A DNA stretch of 64,000 nt from Rhyzopertha dominica (lineage: Eukaryota; Arthropoda; Insecta; Coleoptera; Bostrichidae). The notes under the pieces were generated by a model. That model was not told the DNA's origin. It did not search any database and worked only from the letters and a program-made list of their open reading frames with translations. Every line of letters begins with the position of its first letter. Positions within the stretch are counted from its first letter, which is position 1. Both the position numbers and the translations under genes were made by a program. Location: assembly GCA_025024175.1 (NCBI GenBank), contig QCXZ01000003.1:20170392-20234391 (forward strand), read 5' to 3'. Shown here in pieces: positions 12,243 through 23,350 of the stretch.

Positions 12243-12788
12243 GAAGTCAAAACCTCATATCTCATTTTTTGTCGTTCTTTAGTTACGAGCATAGTAAAAT
12301 TCTATATCTCGTTCCGCATTGAAGTCCAAACCCCTTCTCTCGATTGAGAAACATACGCGGGCGCACGCGGCAAGTATTAAAACCTCGTATCTAAAACAGC
12401 ACTTCTTTGAAATATTAAAACCTCGTATCTCCATAAAACAGGTGTAGACGGCCGGTCGCTTCCAATTACAGTATTACCCCAAAGCAAATAATGGTATGTA
12501 TTATACATTTTTAACATTAATAATGGCTTTGTTAATGCATTAAAACAACAAAAAATAAGAATTTGTAACCTTTTTATCGGTTGAGTATAAAGATAACATT
12601 AATAAATAAATTGAGGTTAGGTTAGGGTAGTTTAACTGTAACTAGAGCATTACGAGCACGATATTTCCCTGATTTTTTAATAATATAATTGTTTTTGTTT
12701 GTAAATTTCTGTATAATATATAATAATGTAAGACATACTATTAAAAGTACAAGTTTTTGTCTAATATAGTGAGATACGAGGTTTTAGT
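12243..12788. repeat. Dispersed AAAACCTCGTATCT motif cluster
   Basis: The sequence ATTAAAACCTCGTATCT occurs at 12376 and 12414, with a variant (CAAAACCTCATATCTC) at 12247 and the inverted form AGATACGAGGTTTTAGT at 12772. A weaker variant lies near 12321. The repeats bracket about 540 bases without genes, and the inverted outer copies suggest a small non-autonomous element. Confidence 0.45.
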
Positions 12789-13200
12789 ATCAACTGTGAA
12801 AAAGAAGACCAACTCATCTCTAATTATTAAATTGCACCAACCTCTTTGGTCTATGTGTTGCTATTGTTGTGAGTTCAGCGGTTTCTTTGATCGCCGATTT
12901 GGAGACCGTTAGATTGATAGATAAGAACGCATAAATCAAAACAGCCTCCAATATCGCGAAAACGGAGAAACAGCAGAATGAAGGAAAGTAGTAGGCATAA
13001 GTCGGCAACTGAAAGATGGTAATCACAAATTATAGATACAATAAAAAAGGGTTCGAGCTTCTAACACAACATATTTTCATACAAATCGCAGTTAGATGAA
13101 ATTGAAAATACCATCAAAAACAGACAATGATACTATGGAAACTGAAATTTTATATTTATACAAATAAATATTTTTCACATACAGATATCTTCACGGAAGG
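12789..13200. other. Spacer before the Helitron genes
   Basis: No gene was recognised on either strand. The 5' end of the Helitron should lie here or slightly further left, but I could not fix a terminal TC dinucleotide with confidence. Confidence 0.35.
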
Positions 13201-14708
13201 ATGGCTTCAATAAAACACATTTTGCAACCGGGCAGCTACATCGACACCGGATTGATGGGTACATTTATTGAAATCTTTAATCGGCAGTATACAAAATACA
13301 ACATACAGGAAGTTCAATACATTACAATCACGATCTTCTTGATAACCTCGAATGTCGAATAAACAGAAGGCGCGACATTCAAATTCTTTTCGGCGATAGC
13401 CTAACGTCCAACCAGCCTTCTGCTTCATGTGTTCATTGGTCACAAATTGATCAGGAACAGTATGCCGCTCGAATAGACCATTGGCTTACAGTTTTATTTG
13501 AAAATGGCACCGTATACGTTTTCGATTCACTGAACGCTAATTCCATTTCTTACCCTTCCGCTGAAACACAATTTCATGCTGTTCAGCAGCAACACGATCT
13601 TAATTCATGCGGATTGTATTCTGTAGCAAATGCTATCGTCCTCGCCGAAGGCGGCAACCCTTCCGATATTACCTACGACGTCACACAACAACCTCAGCAC
13701 ATTTGTAACATTTTACAATCTGGTATTGTAACACTTTTCCCATCGAATATTCATGTGGCACCTTCATTGACACGTGTGACAACTCGTAGATCCAAAAAAA
13801 AAACATCGCTCAGTGAAGCATTTGTTGGCCAAGTATCTCAACTTTTTATCGACCAACCGGCTACATCCAAACGAGCAGCTTCTCTTACAACGCCCGCCAC
13901 ACCTACCACTTATTCAACGACCAGCATAACATCGCAAACATCCAAACCACCTGGGAGAAGGGGACGTCACCGCAAACGTGGCTTTGCGAAAACTACTACA
14001 GTTTCCGACGTTCCATCATCTACAACCAGTTGTTCACCTTCATCGACAACTTCAAATATGGATGTCGATATGGAAGTAGAAAATATTATTAATCGTTTAG
14101 ATCCCCTTCTCGCACCGATTGCTACTCCTTCCATTTCGGAAAATTTACCGAAACGTAGAGGACGACCTCCCAAACGTGCATCTCCTTTTATTTTATCAAA
14201 CTCCACTGTTCAGTCCAACGCGTCCTCTGCCGCATCATCTCCTAACCATTTTGTTCAACCGGCACCACCTTCTCCAATTATTGTTCTTACCACAATCGAA
14301 GGTAGAAAACGTCGTTTTGTATCAACCACATCCACCATTAGTCGTCGTACGCCAATCGAACCTATCCAAACAGATATCCAGATTACGACATCTTCGTCCC
14401 TTTCAACTCCTACTATTAACAAAAAACAAAGAGGGTGTCCACACAAAAGAGCACCTCCGCAAGCAAGTAACTCCGACGTTAGCTCTGACAATTTATCTGT
14501 AACATCTTCTCCAATACCTTTTGTTCGGACTTTATCTCCTGCGCCTCCTCTACCCATTTCAGTTCCAACTGTTGCACACACTTTATCGACTACATCTTCC
14601 CCTATGGCTTCTACTCAAATGCCATCTCCCATGCCTTCACGTAATAAAAAGATGAGGCTTATAGAGGCGCGTGCGTTAAATGTTGCGAGAAAGGCAAATT
14701 ATCTTTGA
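13201..14708 (+). pseudogene. C48/Ulp1-like cysteine protease with AT-hooks
   Basis: It starts at ATG 13201 (MASIKHILQPGSYID) and shifts frame once near 13320. The triad of a Ulp1/adenain-like protease is readable: H in DHWLTVLFENG (near 13477), D in VYVFDSLNAN (near 13520) and C in DLNSCGLYSVANA (near 13604). After about residue 175 comes a long Ser/Thr/Pro-rich region. It carries AT-hook-like motifs GRRGRHRKRG (near 13951) and KRRGRPPKRA (near 14152), and a degraded KKQRGCPHKRA (near 14421). The end overlaps the next frame by 29 bases. C48 proteases act on SUMO-type linkages or viral polyproteins. Here the role is unknown, but DNA tethering through AT-hooks is plausible. Confidence 0.7.
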
Positions 14709-17700
14709 CTATTTAAAACCAATGTCGGAATTGATCAGGGCCCTTTTAAATAATTTACATCCAAAATCTAAAAATTTTATTCAAAATATTTGTAGTTATA
14801 ACAGTTCGTTTGCGTTTGCGTCGTTAGGCGAGACGAAACTTGTGCGTGAGACTGCCGGTCGTGGTGCATTCACCTTCAAAACGCAGAGGATGTTCATTCG
14901 TCAAATTTGCGAAACGCTAATCCCGAATATCGGCCGGTCGAAATACGCACAACTTTACGTTGTCGACACGGCAGAATCGACAAAAGTACGAACTGACAAT
15001 TTTACTACCGATTTAGATGATAGATTATTAAACGATTTAGATCAGTGTTTCAAACAGTTCAATCCATTTGCACAGTCACTCTTGATGTTACGCGAAGTTT
15101 ATGAATAACAACTAGCTCAAAATCCTACTATAAAACACCAAGCGCAAAGGTAGCGATTATTCGCGATCTTCATGGCGACCCCAGACGATATAACCTGCCC
15201 AACAACGCCACCGGCGCAACGGAAGTTGCGATGGTTTTCCAGAGCGTCGATGGGAGGCCGCCTTTTCATCGTGACATGGTCTTTTACCCTAAATCCAATG
15301 ATGACAAAATTAACTACAGACGACTTAATATTTTATCGCACAACATTGACGCCTTTATGTACCCCGTTATCTTTCCTTCGGGAGAACCAGGTTGGCAACC
15401 CTTTACCAAACTCCCCACCGGACAGGCACTGACGATGCACAAATACTACAAATATTTGTTGCACTATCGCCAACCGAAAAACGAAATAGAATTTTTAAGG
15501 TCGGCCGCCTTACTCAACAGTTCATCGTGGATGCCGCTTTGAAAATCGAAGCGAACGATTTACACTGGATACAGAATAAACAAAGTATATTGCGAGCGGA
15601 TCTATACAAAGGTTTATGCGATTACGTAAAAGGTGGCGTCGACGATCTGAATCTACCTCCTGGTAAAGCAGTCATTCTTCCCAGTACACATAGATGTTCG
15701 CCGCGCATGAATACGGAGCGATACTTTGACGCCATGAGCATAGTCCAAAAATATCTAAGGCCAGACATTTTTCTCACTTTCACGGCCAATCCCGGTTGGG
15801 ATGAAGTCAAAGACAATTTGAGAAAAGGAGTAAGGTACATTGACAGACCTGACATAGTTAATAGAATATTTCAGTTAAAGTTGGAAGATTTAATGCATCA
15901 GATTACGAACAAGCAAATTTTCGGTACTGTCAAGGCTTGGATTAGAGTAATTGAGTTTCAAAAAAGAGGACTGCCGCATTGTCACAGGTTGATAGTTTTA
16001 GACGAACCCTTTAAATTCACCGATACCACGGCAGTCGATCGGGTCGTTCAAGCCTACATTCCCAATAATGACGAAAACGATCTGTTAACTTCTTTGGTAC
16101 TAAGACACATGACTCATGGCCCGTGTGACGAACATTCGAAATTACAAGGCAGAAGGGACGATCCGAGCAAGTGCGAAAGGAAGTTTTCTAAAGCCTTCAG
16201 CGAGGAAACTGTTTTAAATGTTAATGGCTACCCGGTCTATAAAAGACCAAATAATAATGTTCATGTTGTTATTAAACGCGACGGTAAAGATGTCATCGTG
16301 GATAACTCTTGGATCATTCCTTACAATAGGAATTTACTTCTACGATACAGATGTCATATTAACGTTGAAATATGTTCATCCATAAAATCGGTCAAGTATA
16401 TTTATCTGTATGTTTATAAAGGTTTCGATGCTGCTCGTGTAGAAGTAAATTTCAATGAGTGCATCAATTATACAATTGTCGTTACATGACTGCAAACGAA
16501 GGGCATTATATTATTTGTGAATACAAAATTTTCAAGCAGTCACATTCAGTAATCAGATTGCCCGTACACTTGCCCAACGAACAGATAGTATACTTCCAGG
16601 AGGGAGAGGAAGAACAAGCCGTGCAAACAGCAGCGGACAAACCCACGATGTTAACCGGTTGGTTCAGTTTGAACGTAAAAGTTCAAGATAGTCGGAAATA
16701 CGCTTATTATGAAATTCCAGAACATTACACGTGGGATACAAAAAAATTAGCTTGGCACGCGCGTAAAAATAAATTCAATATTGTAGTCAGAATGTATGTA
16801 GTTTCACCTCGCGATGTTGAAAGGTTTTACCTCCGTCTCTGTTTACTGCATGTTAAGGGTAAAACCGGTTTCGAAGATGTCCGCACGGTCGACGGCAAAG
16901 TGTACGCCACCTTCAAAGAGGCTGCTGAAGCGATGGGGTTATTAGATTCAGACGTGCAGTGGAAAGCTGCATTGCGAGAATCGAGCTTAAGCGCGGTACC
17001 GTATCAGCTACGAAACTTTTTTGCATTACTTTGCGTTTTCGCACAACCCAGCAACCCTCTAGATTTGTGGGAGAAATTTAAAGACCTTCTGTCTAAAGAT
17101 TTCTTACGTAAACATTATACTTCAGACAGGGCTCACGAAGCGGCATTAAGCCGCATAGATAAAATTTTACGAAGTCTGGGCACAAACAATCAAGCCATAG
17201 GTCTACCCATAGCCACGGAGCATGTCGCGATCGACGATGAAGAGCATATCGCATCTCCGCTAGATCCAAATTATTCCTTTAAATTAAATAGTTGTAACGC
17301 AGAGCAAAAAGCTGCATTTGACGCGATCGTTAATAGTCTCGAAAAGCGGAACGATCGCACGCTCCTCATGGTCGACGGTCCTGGTGGTACGGGGAAATCA
17401 TATCTTTTCGAGCTGATATGCGCGTACGCAAAAAGCCGAGACATGTCATATTTGTGCATGGCCGCATCGGGAATCGCAGCGAGTTTGTTACCGGATGGCG
17501 CCACTGTACATTCAACGTTCATGGTACCGCTCCAACTGCATGAAACTTCGGTGTCCAGTTTAGATAATCGTTCAGAGAAGGCCCGCAAAATCATAAACAG
17601 TTCAATAATAATATGGGATGAAGTTTCTGAGTTCAAAGTACGCCTTGAAATTCGTCCACGACAAATTAACCGAGCTTATGGCCAACGATAAGCCGTTCGG

Positions 17701-18691
17701 CGGCAAAATAGTTGTTTTTGGTGGGGACTTCCGTCAGTGCTTGCCAGTCGTCAAACACGGTAGTCCCGTTGACGCCGCCGAACAATGCGCCAAATATTTC
17801 AACATGTGGAGCCACGTTTCAGTTTTACGTCTAACTCAAAACATGCGTGTTATCCCCGAGGAAGTAGATTTTGCTAATTGGTTGTTATCTGTTGGCGACG
17901 GAAAAGTAAACTTTGCTTTGGATGGTGGTCCGGAGGATTACGTGGCGATCTCCGCAGATTTATTAACGGATAATATAATTGACGACATTTTCGATCAAAA
18001 TTTGACCACCATCCATAACATTTCCATTTATTACGACGTCGCCATTTTATGCATACGCAATGAAGACGCTATCGAAATTAATAAATTTTAAATGAGAAAT
18101 TCCCGGGGAGAAAGAGTTTATTTAAGCGCAACGAGGTTAGAGTGTCGTGGCGATCAAGACGTATCGGAACTAACAACTGAATTCGTAAAAAGTTTAGTTC
18201 CTCAGAGTTTGCCTCCTCACGAGCTGCGGTTGAAAGTCGGGGCAATTGTGATGCTGTTACGTAACGTAAATACTAAGTTAAATTTGTGCAACGGTACACG
18301 TTTGGTCGTAAAAGAAATGAAAAATAATATTTTAATCTTAGAAAGCATTAGCGGTAAATTCAAGGGCCAGAAAGTCATTTTGCCTAAATTTAAATTAACA
18401 ACAGAGGAGGATGTACCGTTCCCGATGGCACGCACACAATTTCCGGTCAAACTCGCATTCTCGATTACCGCGCACAAAAATCAAAGCCAAACTTTCAAAA
18501 AAGTGGGCGTTTATCTTAAAACACCGCCCTTCGCTCACGGGTGATTATATGTCAGTTTTTCACGAGTAACCAGCCGTAACAATTTAAAAGTCCAAGTAGT
18601 AGAAATGGCATGTCAAGGTACAGCTGGTGACAAAACATACACAAAAATATTGTCACGCGCGGCGCTCTGTAATTTTGCTCTGCCCGTTTGA
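14680..18691 (+). pseudogene. Helitron Rep-helicase protein, frameshifted
   Basis: A Helitron_like_N segment runs from 14680 (ENICSYNSSFAFASLG-type motif, then YAQLYVVDT) through frames at 15231 and 15392. The Rep HUH motif is RGLPHCHRLIVLDE near 15970, followed by the paired tyrosines in VKYIYLYVYKG (near 16395). The helicase has Walker A GPGGTGKSY (near 17380), Walker B IIWDEVS (near 17613), GGDFRQCLPVV (near 17724) and the motif VI region AFSITAHKNQSQTF (near 18460). Frame changes occur near 15100, 15450, 16450 and 17630. In-frame stops lie at 18089-18091 and 18542-18544, after which SFSRVTSRNNL continues to a stop at 18689-18691. It would nick and unwind DNA during rolling-circle transposition, but this copy cannot make the intact protein. 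Confidence 0.85.
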
Positions 18692-19189
18692 ACGATAACC
18701 ACCATCTTAAATATTTGTACATATTTATACACATATACTTTAAAGATATATTTTTACAACATCGTTGTTATTTGTACCCCTTTTGGTATATTGTTAATTT
18801 TTTTTGTTATTTGTACTCATATTGGTACAAACTTTCGTTAAGTTTTTTCTCTTCATTTATTGTTATTTTGTTGTTACATGATATAATTTTTTTAAATATT
18901 TTTCGTGATATATTGAGCTGTGATATTTTACATATAGTTTTTAGTTCTTCAGCAGATCTCTCGGAATTACGTAAACCTTTTTTTATTTTCAAGTTTATTA
19001 ATTTATTTTTCAATTTTCAATACGTTGCTTTTACTTCTTTTAATTTAATTTTCAAAAGGCCAAATTATTTAAATTTTAATGTTTTATTTAACTTTTCATA
19101 TAAATTCAATTACAGATCCGCGTATCCAGTACCTATTTCGTTTTCGGTTCGTTTTTATTCATTTATTTTCACATGTAATGTTAAATATG
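18692..19189. other. T-rich low-complexity spacer
   Basis: TTTGTAC-type repeats near 18710-18840 and long T runs dominate. Frames here are composition artefacts, and no gene is supported. Confidence 0.55.
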
Positions 19190-19552
19190 CAGCTGTTCTA
19201 TGCGGTCCGATACGTGAGCCCTCATTATTATAAGTCAGCGAGCTTCGATAGTCGGTGAGTGAACATTGACGGCTAAATAGAACAGCATATTATAAATTTT
19301 ACTTTTATTTTTTATTTAATTATACAGTTGTTCTGAACGGTCAGATGTGTGGGCCCCCATTGTTTTAAGTGAACGGGCTTTGACAGTGGGTAAGTGATCA
19401 TTGAAGACCAATCAGTTTGACATATAGAAAATTAAATTTTTAAATAATTTTAAATTTGTGTCATTTGCTACAGCCCTTGCGGTTTGATATGTGAGCCCCT
19501 ATTACTATAAGTGAGCGAGCTTCGATAGTAGGCAAGCGAACAAGGAAAGCCA
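19190..19552. repeat. Three diverged tandem repeats, period about 140 bp
   Basis: Copies start at 19190 (CAGCTGTTCTATGCGG), 19325 (CAGTTGTTCTGAACGG) and 19471 (CAGCCCTTGCGG). Each continues with a GATRYGTGAGCCC-like block, then AAGTSARCGRGCTTYGA and a GTAAG/GTGAG-type step. About 80 bases are conserved per copy and separated by AT-rich linkers. The spacings are 135 and 146 bases. They may be Helitron subterminal repeats or promoter units of the following LTR. Confidence 0.6.
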
Positions 19553-19905
19553 GAAAGCTTTTAGCTATTCGCTATCAATTTAATATTAATTTTTTGAATG
19601 TGTTGGCGTGAACGTCAGCATGTCTGTCCATCCAGCCTGGTTTATTTTTTTGCCATACATCCCTGTACATTTTTACACCGCACATCCCGTCGATTATTTA
19701 TTTCAATAAACACTTCCCACCCGGCTTTCATCCACCATCGTAGCTGCAACCGAAGTCCATTCCATTCAGTCCTTATGTGGTGTAGTGTTGTATATATAAT
19801 GCATGTAATTTTATATTTATAAGTTGTATTTCCACGATACAAATGCATTTCCTGGCAAGATTCCGTTGAACCTTATTAGTTTAAGTATATTTAAGTTTTA
19901 GTATT
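19553..19905. other. Spacer between tandem repeats and LTR B
   Basis: No gene was recognised. The sequence is not repeated elsewhere in the window as far as I can see. Confidence 0.4.
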
Positions 19906-21068
19906 TGTAACGAAGTTACAAACCGGGCCTTAGCCAAGTTTCATTCCGCGGCCGTATGTGTCTCTAAGTCCGCGATTCTCGGAGTTCAGACGAACAATAC
20001 TTGCTGGCGCCACTAGTCAGCTCTCTTGTTCATCTGGCTTCCGCCGATGTGAATAAGAGCCGTGGCCGATCGCTTCTCAGTAAGTCGTGTCGTGACCAGT
20101 TTCAGTCGGCGACCGGCCACAGCAGAGTAAGTACTCAGGTGAGCAAGCTCTAGTATTAGCTAGTGGTAAGCACCGATCCTACCTTTCCCCGCTGCTATTG
20201 CGTAATCGTCCGTCCGCCGGTTGGGTGTCTCGACGTATGGTAGTTCGTCCGTGCATCTTGCATCCGATAGGCGTAACAGAGGTCTCGCTCTTGCTCGTCT
20301 GTTGTATGGTAGTTCGTCCGTGCACCGCACGATCATTGAGTGGCCCTCTCTTTTACTGTTGCATTGCGTAACCGTCCATCCGCCGTTTGGGTGTCTCGAC
20401 GTATGGTAGTTCGTCCGTGCGTTTTGCACCCGATAGGCATTACAGAGGCTTTGCTCTTGTGTGTCTGCTGTATGGTAGTTCGTCCGTGCATCACACACCC
20501 GGTGAGCAGTCCTCTTAGTTATTGCATAACACCGACCGTTCATTTTTACTGTTAGCCCGCTAAAGCGTAGTCGCAGCCGCATCCACCCATTATTACACCA
20601 ACCACCCTGTAATTTCCAGTCCGACCCTGAATTATTACCACATCACCGACACGTCTTGTTGTACCGCTACTTGCATCACCTAGAGTCACCGTAGTTTAGA
20701 TTTACCGTTCATTGCATGCCTCACACCGCACCGTTTGATAATCGTAGACCGCTTGCCTAACCGCACCGTAATATCACGTAACCATAGCTTGGCTGAGGCT
20801 TATAGGCTTATATAAGAGGGGGGTTCCGTTACTTGTGCACTTAACGTTGCTGATTTCTGTGGAAATAATAAATTGTGTTTTTAGGCTATTGTTGGTTTTT
20901 CTGCTCAGCACCACCCCACCCCGTTAACACCTTTCTTTCAGCTTACGGCATTCACCCTCGAGGGTTGTTCCCTGGAGTGCCGATCTCCACTGTAGCTGCC
21001 CTGGTCTGTGCACCGAAGGGGGTTGGTGCGCAGAAATCTGAGGAGCATACCTCAGTATAATCAAAAAC
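19906..21068 (+). repeat. Gypsy-type LTR, copy B, about 1.1 kb
   Basis: It starts TGTAACGAAGTTACAAA like the sequence at 5177 and shares the TCAGGTGAG...AGCT..AGTATTA block (20135-20161). AATAATAAA-like polyadenylation sequence is present near 20865. A primer-binding-site-like TGGCGCCCGAG begins at 21069, which marks the LTR 3' limit. Only about 0.5 kb of internal-looking sequence follows before the BEL element, and no gag was recognised, so it is a solo or truncated LTR. Confidence 0.55.
20197..20500. repeat. 166-bp tandem duplication inside LTR B
   Basis: The 20-base motif GTATGGTAGTTCGTCCGTGC occurs at 20235, 20304, 20401 and 20470. Spacings are 69, 97 and 69, giving a two-copy unit of 166 bp that itself holds two half-units. 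The unit also repeats ATTGCGTAA.CGTCC.TCCGCCG at 20197 and 20363. Confidence 0.8.
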
Positions 21069-21085
21069 TGGCGCCCGAGAAACCA
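21069..21085 (+). promoter_or_regulatory. Primer-binding-site-like sequence
   Basis: TGGCGCCCGAGAAACC has the TGG start and GC-rich form of a tRNA primer-binding site just downstream of an LTR. The tRNA species was not determined. Confidence 0.45.
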
Positions 21086-21606
21086 TTCTGACGCCTAGCT
21101 TAGTGCTTACGTCACCACCGTACCGGACCGTATCGCTCATTGCGTAACCGTCCGTCCGTCCGCTCTCCGATCCGAAGGCCCGTTCCGCCGCTCATCGTAA
21201 AAGGCGTCACATATTATATAACCTGCATGCCCTATAAACATTTTGTAATATATAATGTATTTTATATTTGTTTCATGTTTTAGATATTAAGTAAAAAATT
21301 AGATTAGTTTAAAAAATTATATATAATATTTGCATTTTAACCTTATAACCTTTGTCTGTAACTTTATTCAGTTTGATTGAAATCAGTATTTCAATGAGCG
21401 AGTGCATATTCGGTCGCCCAAAAGATTTATGGCGTTGCCTAAGTAGAGGGATTGTCGCCCACCCCCAACTAAAACATCTGTGAAAAGAACAGTATTGTAC
21501 CGAACCGCATGTACAGTAGACGAATGCAAAAGTGCAAAGTATTGTGAATATCAATAGATATAATGTTAAAATTTTTTGTTTCTTTTATTAAAAATAACTG
21601 GATAAC
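21086..21606. other. Short internal leader and spacer
   Basis: The stretch probably includes the leader of the LTR B element (to about 21220) and then AT-rich DNA. No gene was recognised. Confidence 0.4.
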
Positions 21607-21616
21607 CTGTATATAG

Positions 21617-21831
21617 TACTTTGGTATAATAGTACGTTGACTGGTGGTTGCCTGCCAGCGTTTGGTTAGTAGTAATGCGGCGACGCCACAGGATGGCGAT
21701 ATATGAACTTTATGAACATTGAATTAGAAAACATGGCGCAGCATAGGCACCACGCTTTTGTTGTATCATTTTTCAACGTGTAATAAACAAGTGAAAAGCT
21801 ACTAGTAAGGTTTCATTTACAACGACGAACA
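21617..21831 (+). repeat. BEL 5' LTR
   Basis: It is near-identical to 47504-47729 from ACTTTGGTATAATAGTA to AACGACGAACA. It carries an 11-base deletion relative to the 3' copy, after CAACGTGTAAT. A sequence resembling a primer-binding site (TTTTGGTCCATACGGCCCGG) follows directly. Confidence 0.75.
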
Positions 21832-22121
21832 GTTTTGGTCCATACGGCCCGGATGCATCAGCCAGTGGGAAGGTAATCGAGCATCCAGTACATTTATCAT
21901 CATTTATCAACGGCAATACACCCCGACGTTGCCATTTCAACGCATTCTTCATAAAGAAAACGTGCAGGAGTTCCGCCAGCAATAGGAACAACGTAAATCC
22001 TGCAACCGCATAACCGCATTAACAACAACTATTGTTCATAACAATTGATCATAGTTCATTCAGAGGTGGGTGATTGAATGCATTTAGGGTAAGTCTGCCA
22101 TTCCTTATCTAATTATCCGCA

Positions 22122-22838
22122 TTGAACAATGTACAAAGGTATCTGATATTACAAGACAAATTAGAGGGTGTCGAGAAAAATGTAATAAAGGGGCTAACGC
22201 CGTCTGATGAAAATTATAAAACAGCAATCCGTCTTTTGGAAGAGAGGTATAGAAACAAAAGCATGGTAGTTCAAACGCATATTAATGAGTTGTTTAATTT
22301 AAAACCACTCGTCAAAGATTCCGGTCAGTCATTAACACAACTAGTCGACGACTTTCGCACAAACTTAGAGGCATTAAAATCACAAGGATTAGCAACAGAA
22401 TCTTGGGACATATTAATGATCCATTTGGTCACATTTAAAATTGAATATCAAACCAAGCGTGCTTGGGAAGAGCTGCTTACAGTCAATGAACTTCCAACAG
22501 TAGAAAAACTATTAAAATTTCTTCATGCGCGTTGTCATCTACTAAATGCCTCATATTCCAGACAAAATGAACCCCATAACACGGGCAAACCCGCAATTTA
22601 TTCTAAGAGAACTGCTTCGCTTGCAGCGTCGCAGTTGACGTATAAATGTCCTCATTGTGACAATTCACGTTCAATCTTTATGTGTCCTGCTTTCAAATCT
22701 ATGGGCGTTGCAGAACGAGTAGATCTTGTTAAAAAATTGAAGCTTTCCTCGAATTGTTTGAGTTCTAAACATCTAGTATCGCATTGTCGTTCTCATTACA
22801 CGTGCAAGCAATGCAAACAACTGTTCAATCATCAGTGA
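22122..22838 (+). pseudogene. BEL/Pao gag, N-terminally deleted
   Basis: The frame resembles the DUF1759 region of BEL gag: IRLLEERYRNKSMVVQTHIN, then HARCHLLNAS and a zinc-knuckle-rich tail (YKCPHCDNS..CPAF, CRSHYTCKQCKQLFNHQ). The tail normally leads into the A17-type protease. The usual N-terminal half of gag is absent. It would form the capsid of virus-like particles. It is continued by the protease in another frame at 22784. Confidence 0.8.
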
Positions 22839-23152
22839 CAACTTCATGTCGAGTGATTGACTCCACAGAGAGTCAGAACTCATTCAAAATGGAAACTTCT
22901 TCGCAAGTGCTCCTTTCAACCGCAGTTGTAGTGGTGTTTGATACAGAAAAGAATCAAAATTTGTGTCGAGCTCTCTTTAATAGCGGTTCGCAATCGAACT
23001 TCATTACGTCCAGTTTGTGTAAACTGTTAAAATTGCAAACTAATAAAATCGATAATAAAGTTTCTAGCATCAACAGCGAAACTATTGATATATCACAAAT
23101 GACTAATGCTAAAATCAGGTCCAGATTTAATGTTTTCACGGCCTCATTATAA
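22784..23152 (+). pseudogene. BEL/Pao aspartic protease, interrupted
   Basis: VLLSTAVVVVFD, then CRALFNSGSQSNFIT, is the N-terminal half of the DUF1758 retropepsin of BEL elements. The catalytic DSGSQ reads NSGSQ here, so the aspartate is lost. The reading frame is cut at about 23150 by an insertion. Related coding sequence resumes at 28190. Confidence 0.75.
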
Positions 23153-23320
23153 TTTTTGGTTGATTGATTGAACCGGCGTACGGTCAGCAATTCTGCCACT
23201 CCCGGGTATACCGCCGGGCCGGCCGACTACGCTGGGTTGGAGAGGTACATGCTGATTGCTAGTAGTGCGACTGCCTAGCGCATGTTAAGGAAATATAAGG
23301 ACTGGAATAGGAAGGTTATA

Positions 23321-23350
23321 TCGCTCACTGCCTGCAATAATGGCACAAAT
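23321..23350. repeat. Left terminal inverted repeat
   Basis: It matches the right end with one internal mismatch (CACTG versus CACCG). It is followed by further copies of the ATRRTGGCA motif at 23414, 23516, 23569, 23631, 23733 and, inverted, 23753. Confidence 0.8.

Larger units (their letters stand above)
13201..18691 (+). mobile_element. Helitron coding region with accessory protease
   Basis: The order is a C48-type cysteine protease with AT-hooks, a Helitron_like_N domain, an HUH Rep domain and a Pif1-type helicase. Rep-helicase fusion proteins drive rolling-circle transposition of Helitrons. All parts are on the plus strand with coding density near 100 percent, but at least four frameshifts and two stops break it. 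Element ends were not located; the tandem repeats at 19190-19552 may or may not belong to it. Confidence 0.85.

Noticed and set aside
14119..14581. Alternative frames over the Ser/Thr/Pro-rich part of the protease-AT-hook gene
   Set aside because: Low-complexity shadow frames; AT-hook motifs exist only in the chosen frame.
18688..19233. 181-codon Phe/Tyr-rich frame
   Set aside because: T-rich low-complexity DNA generates it; codon use and content are not protein-like.
20197..20500. Possible CRISPR-like array
   Set aside because: Only four motif copies with alternating spacing inside an LTR of a eukaryotic element; the structure is a tandem duplication.
20160..20582. 140-codon minus-strand frame with repeated NYHT motifs
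   Set aside because: It follows the 166-bp tandem repeat in LTR B exactly, so it is a by-product of the repeat.
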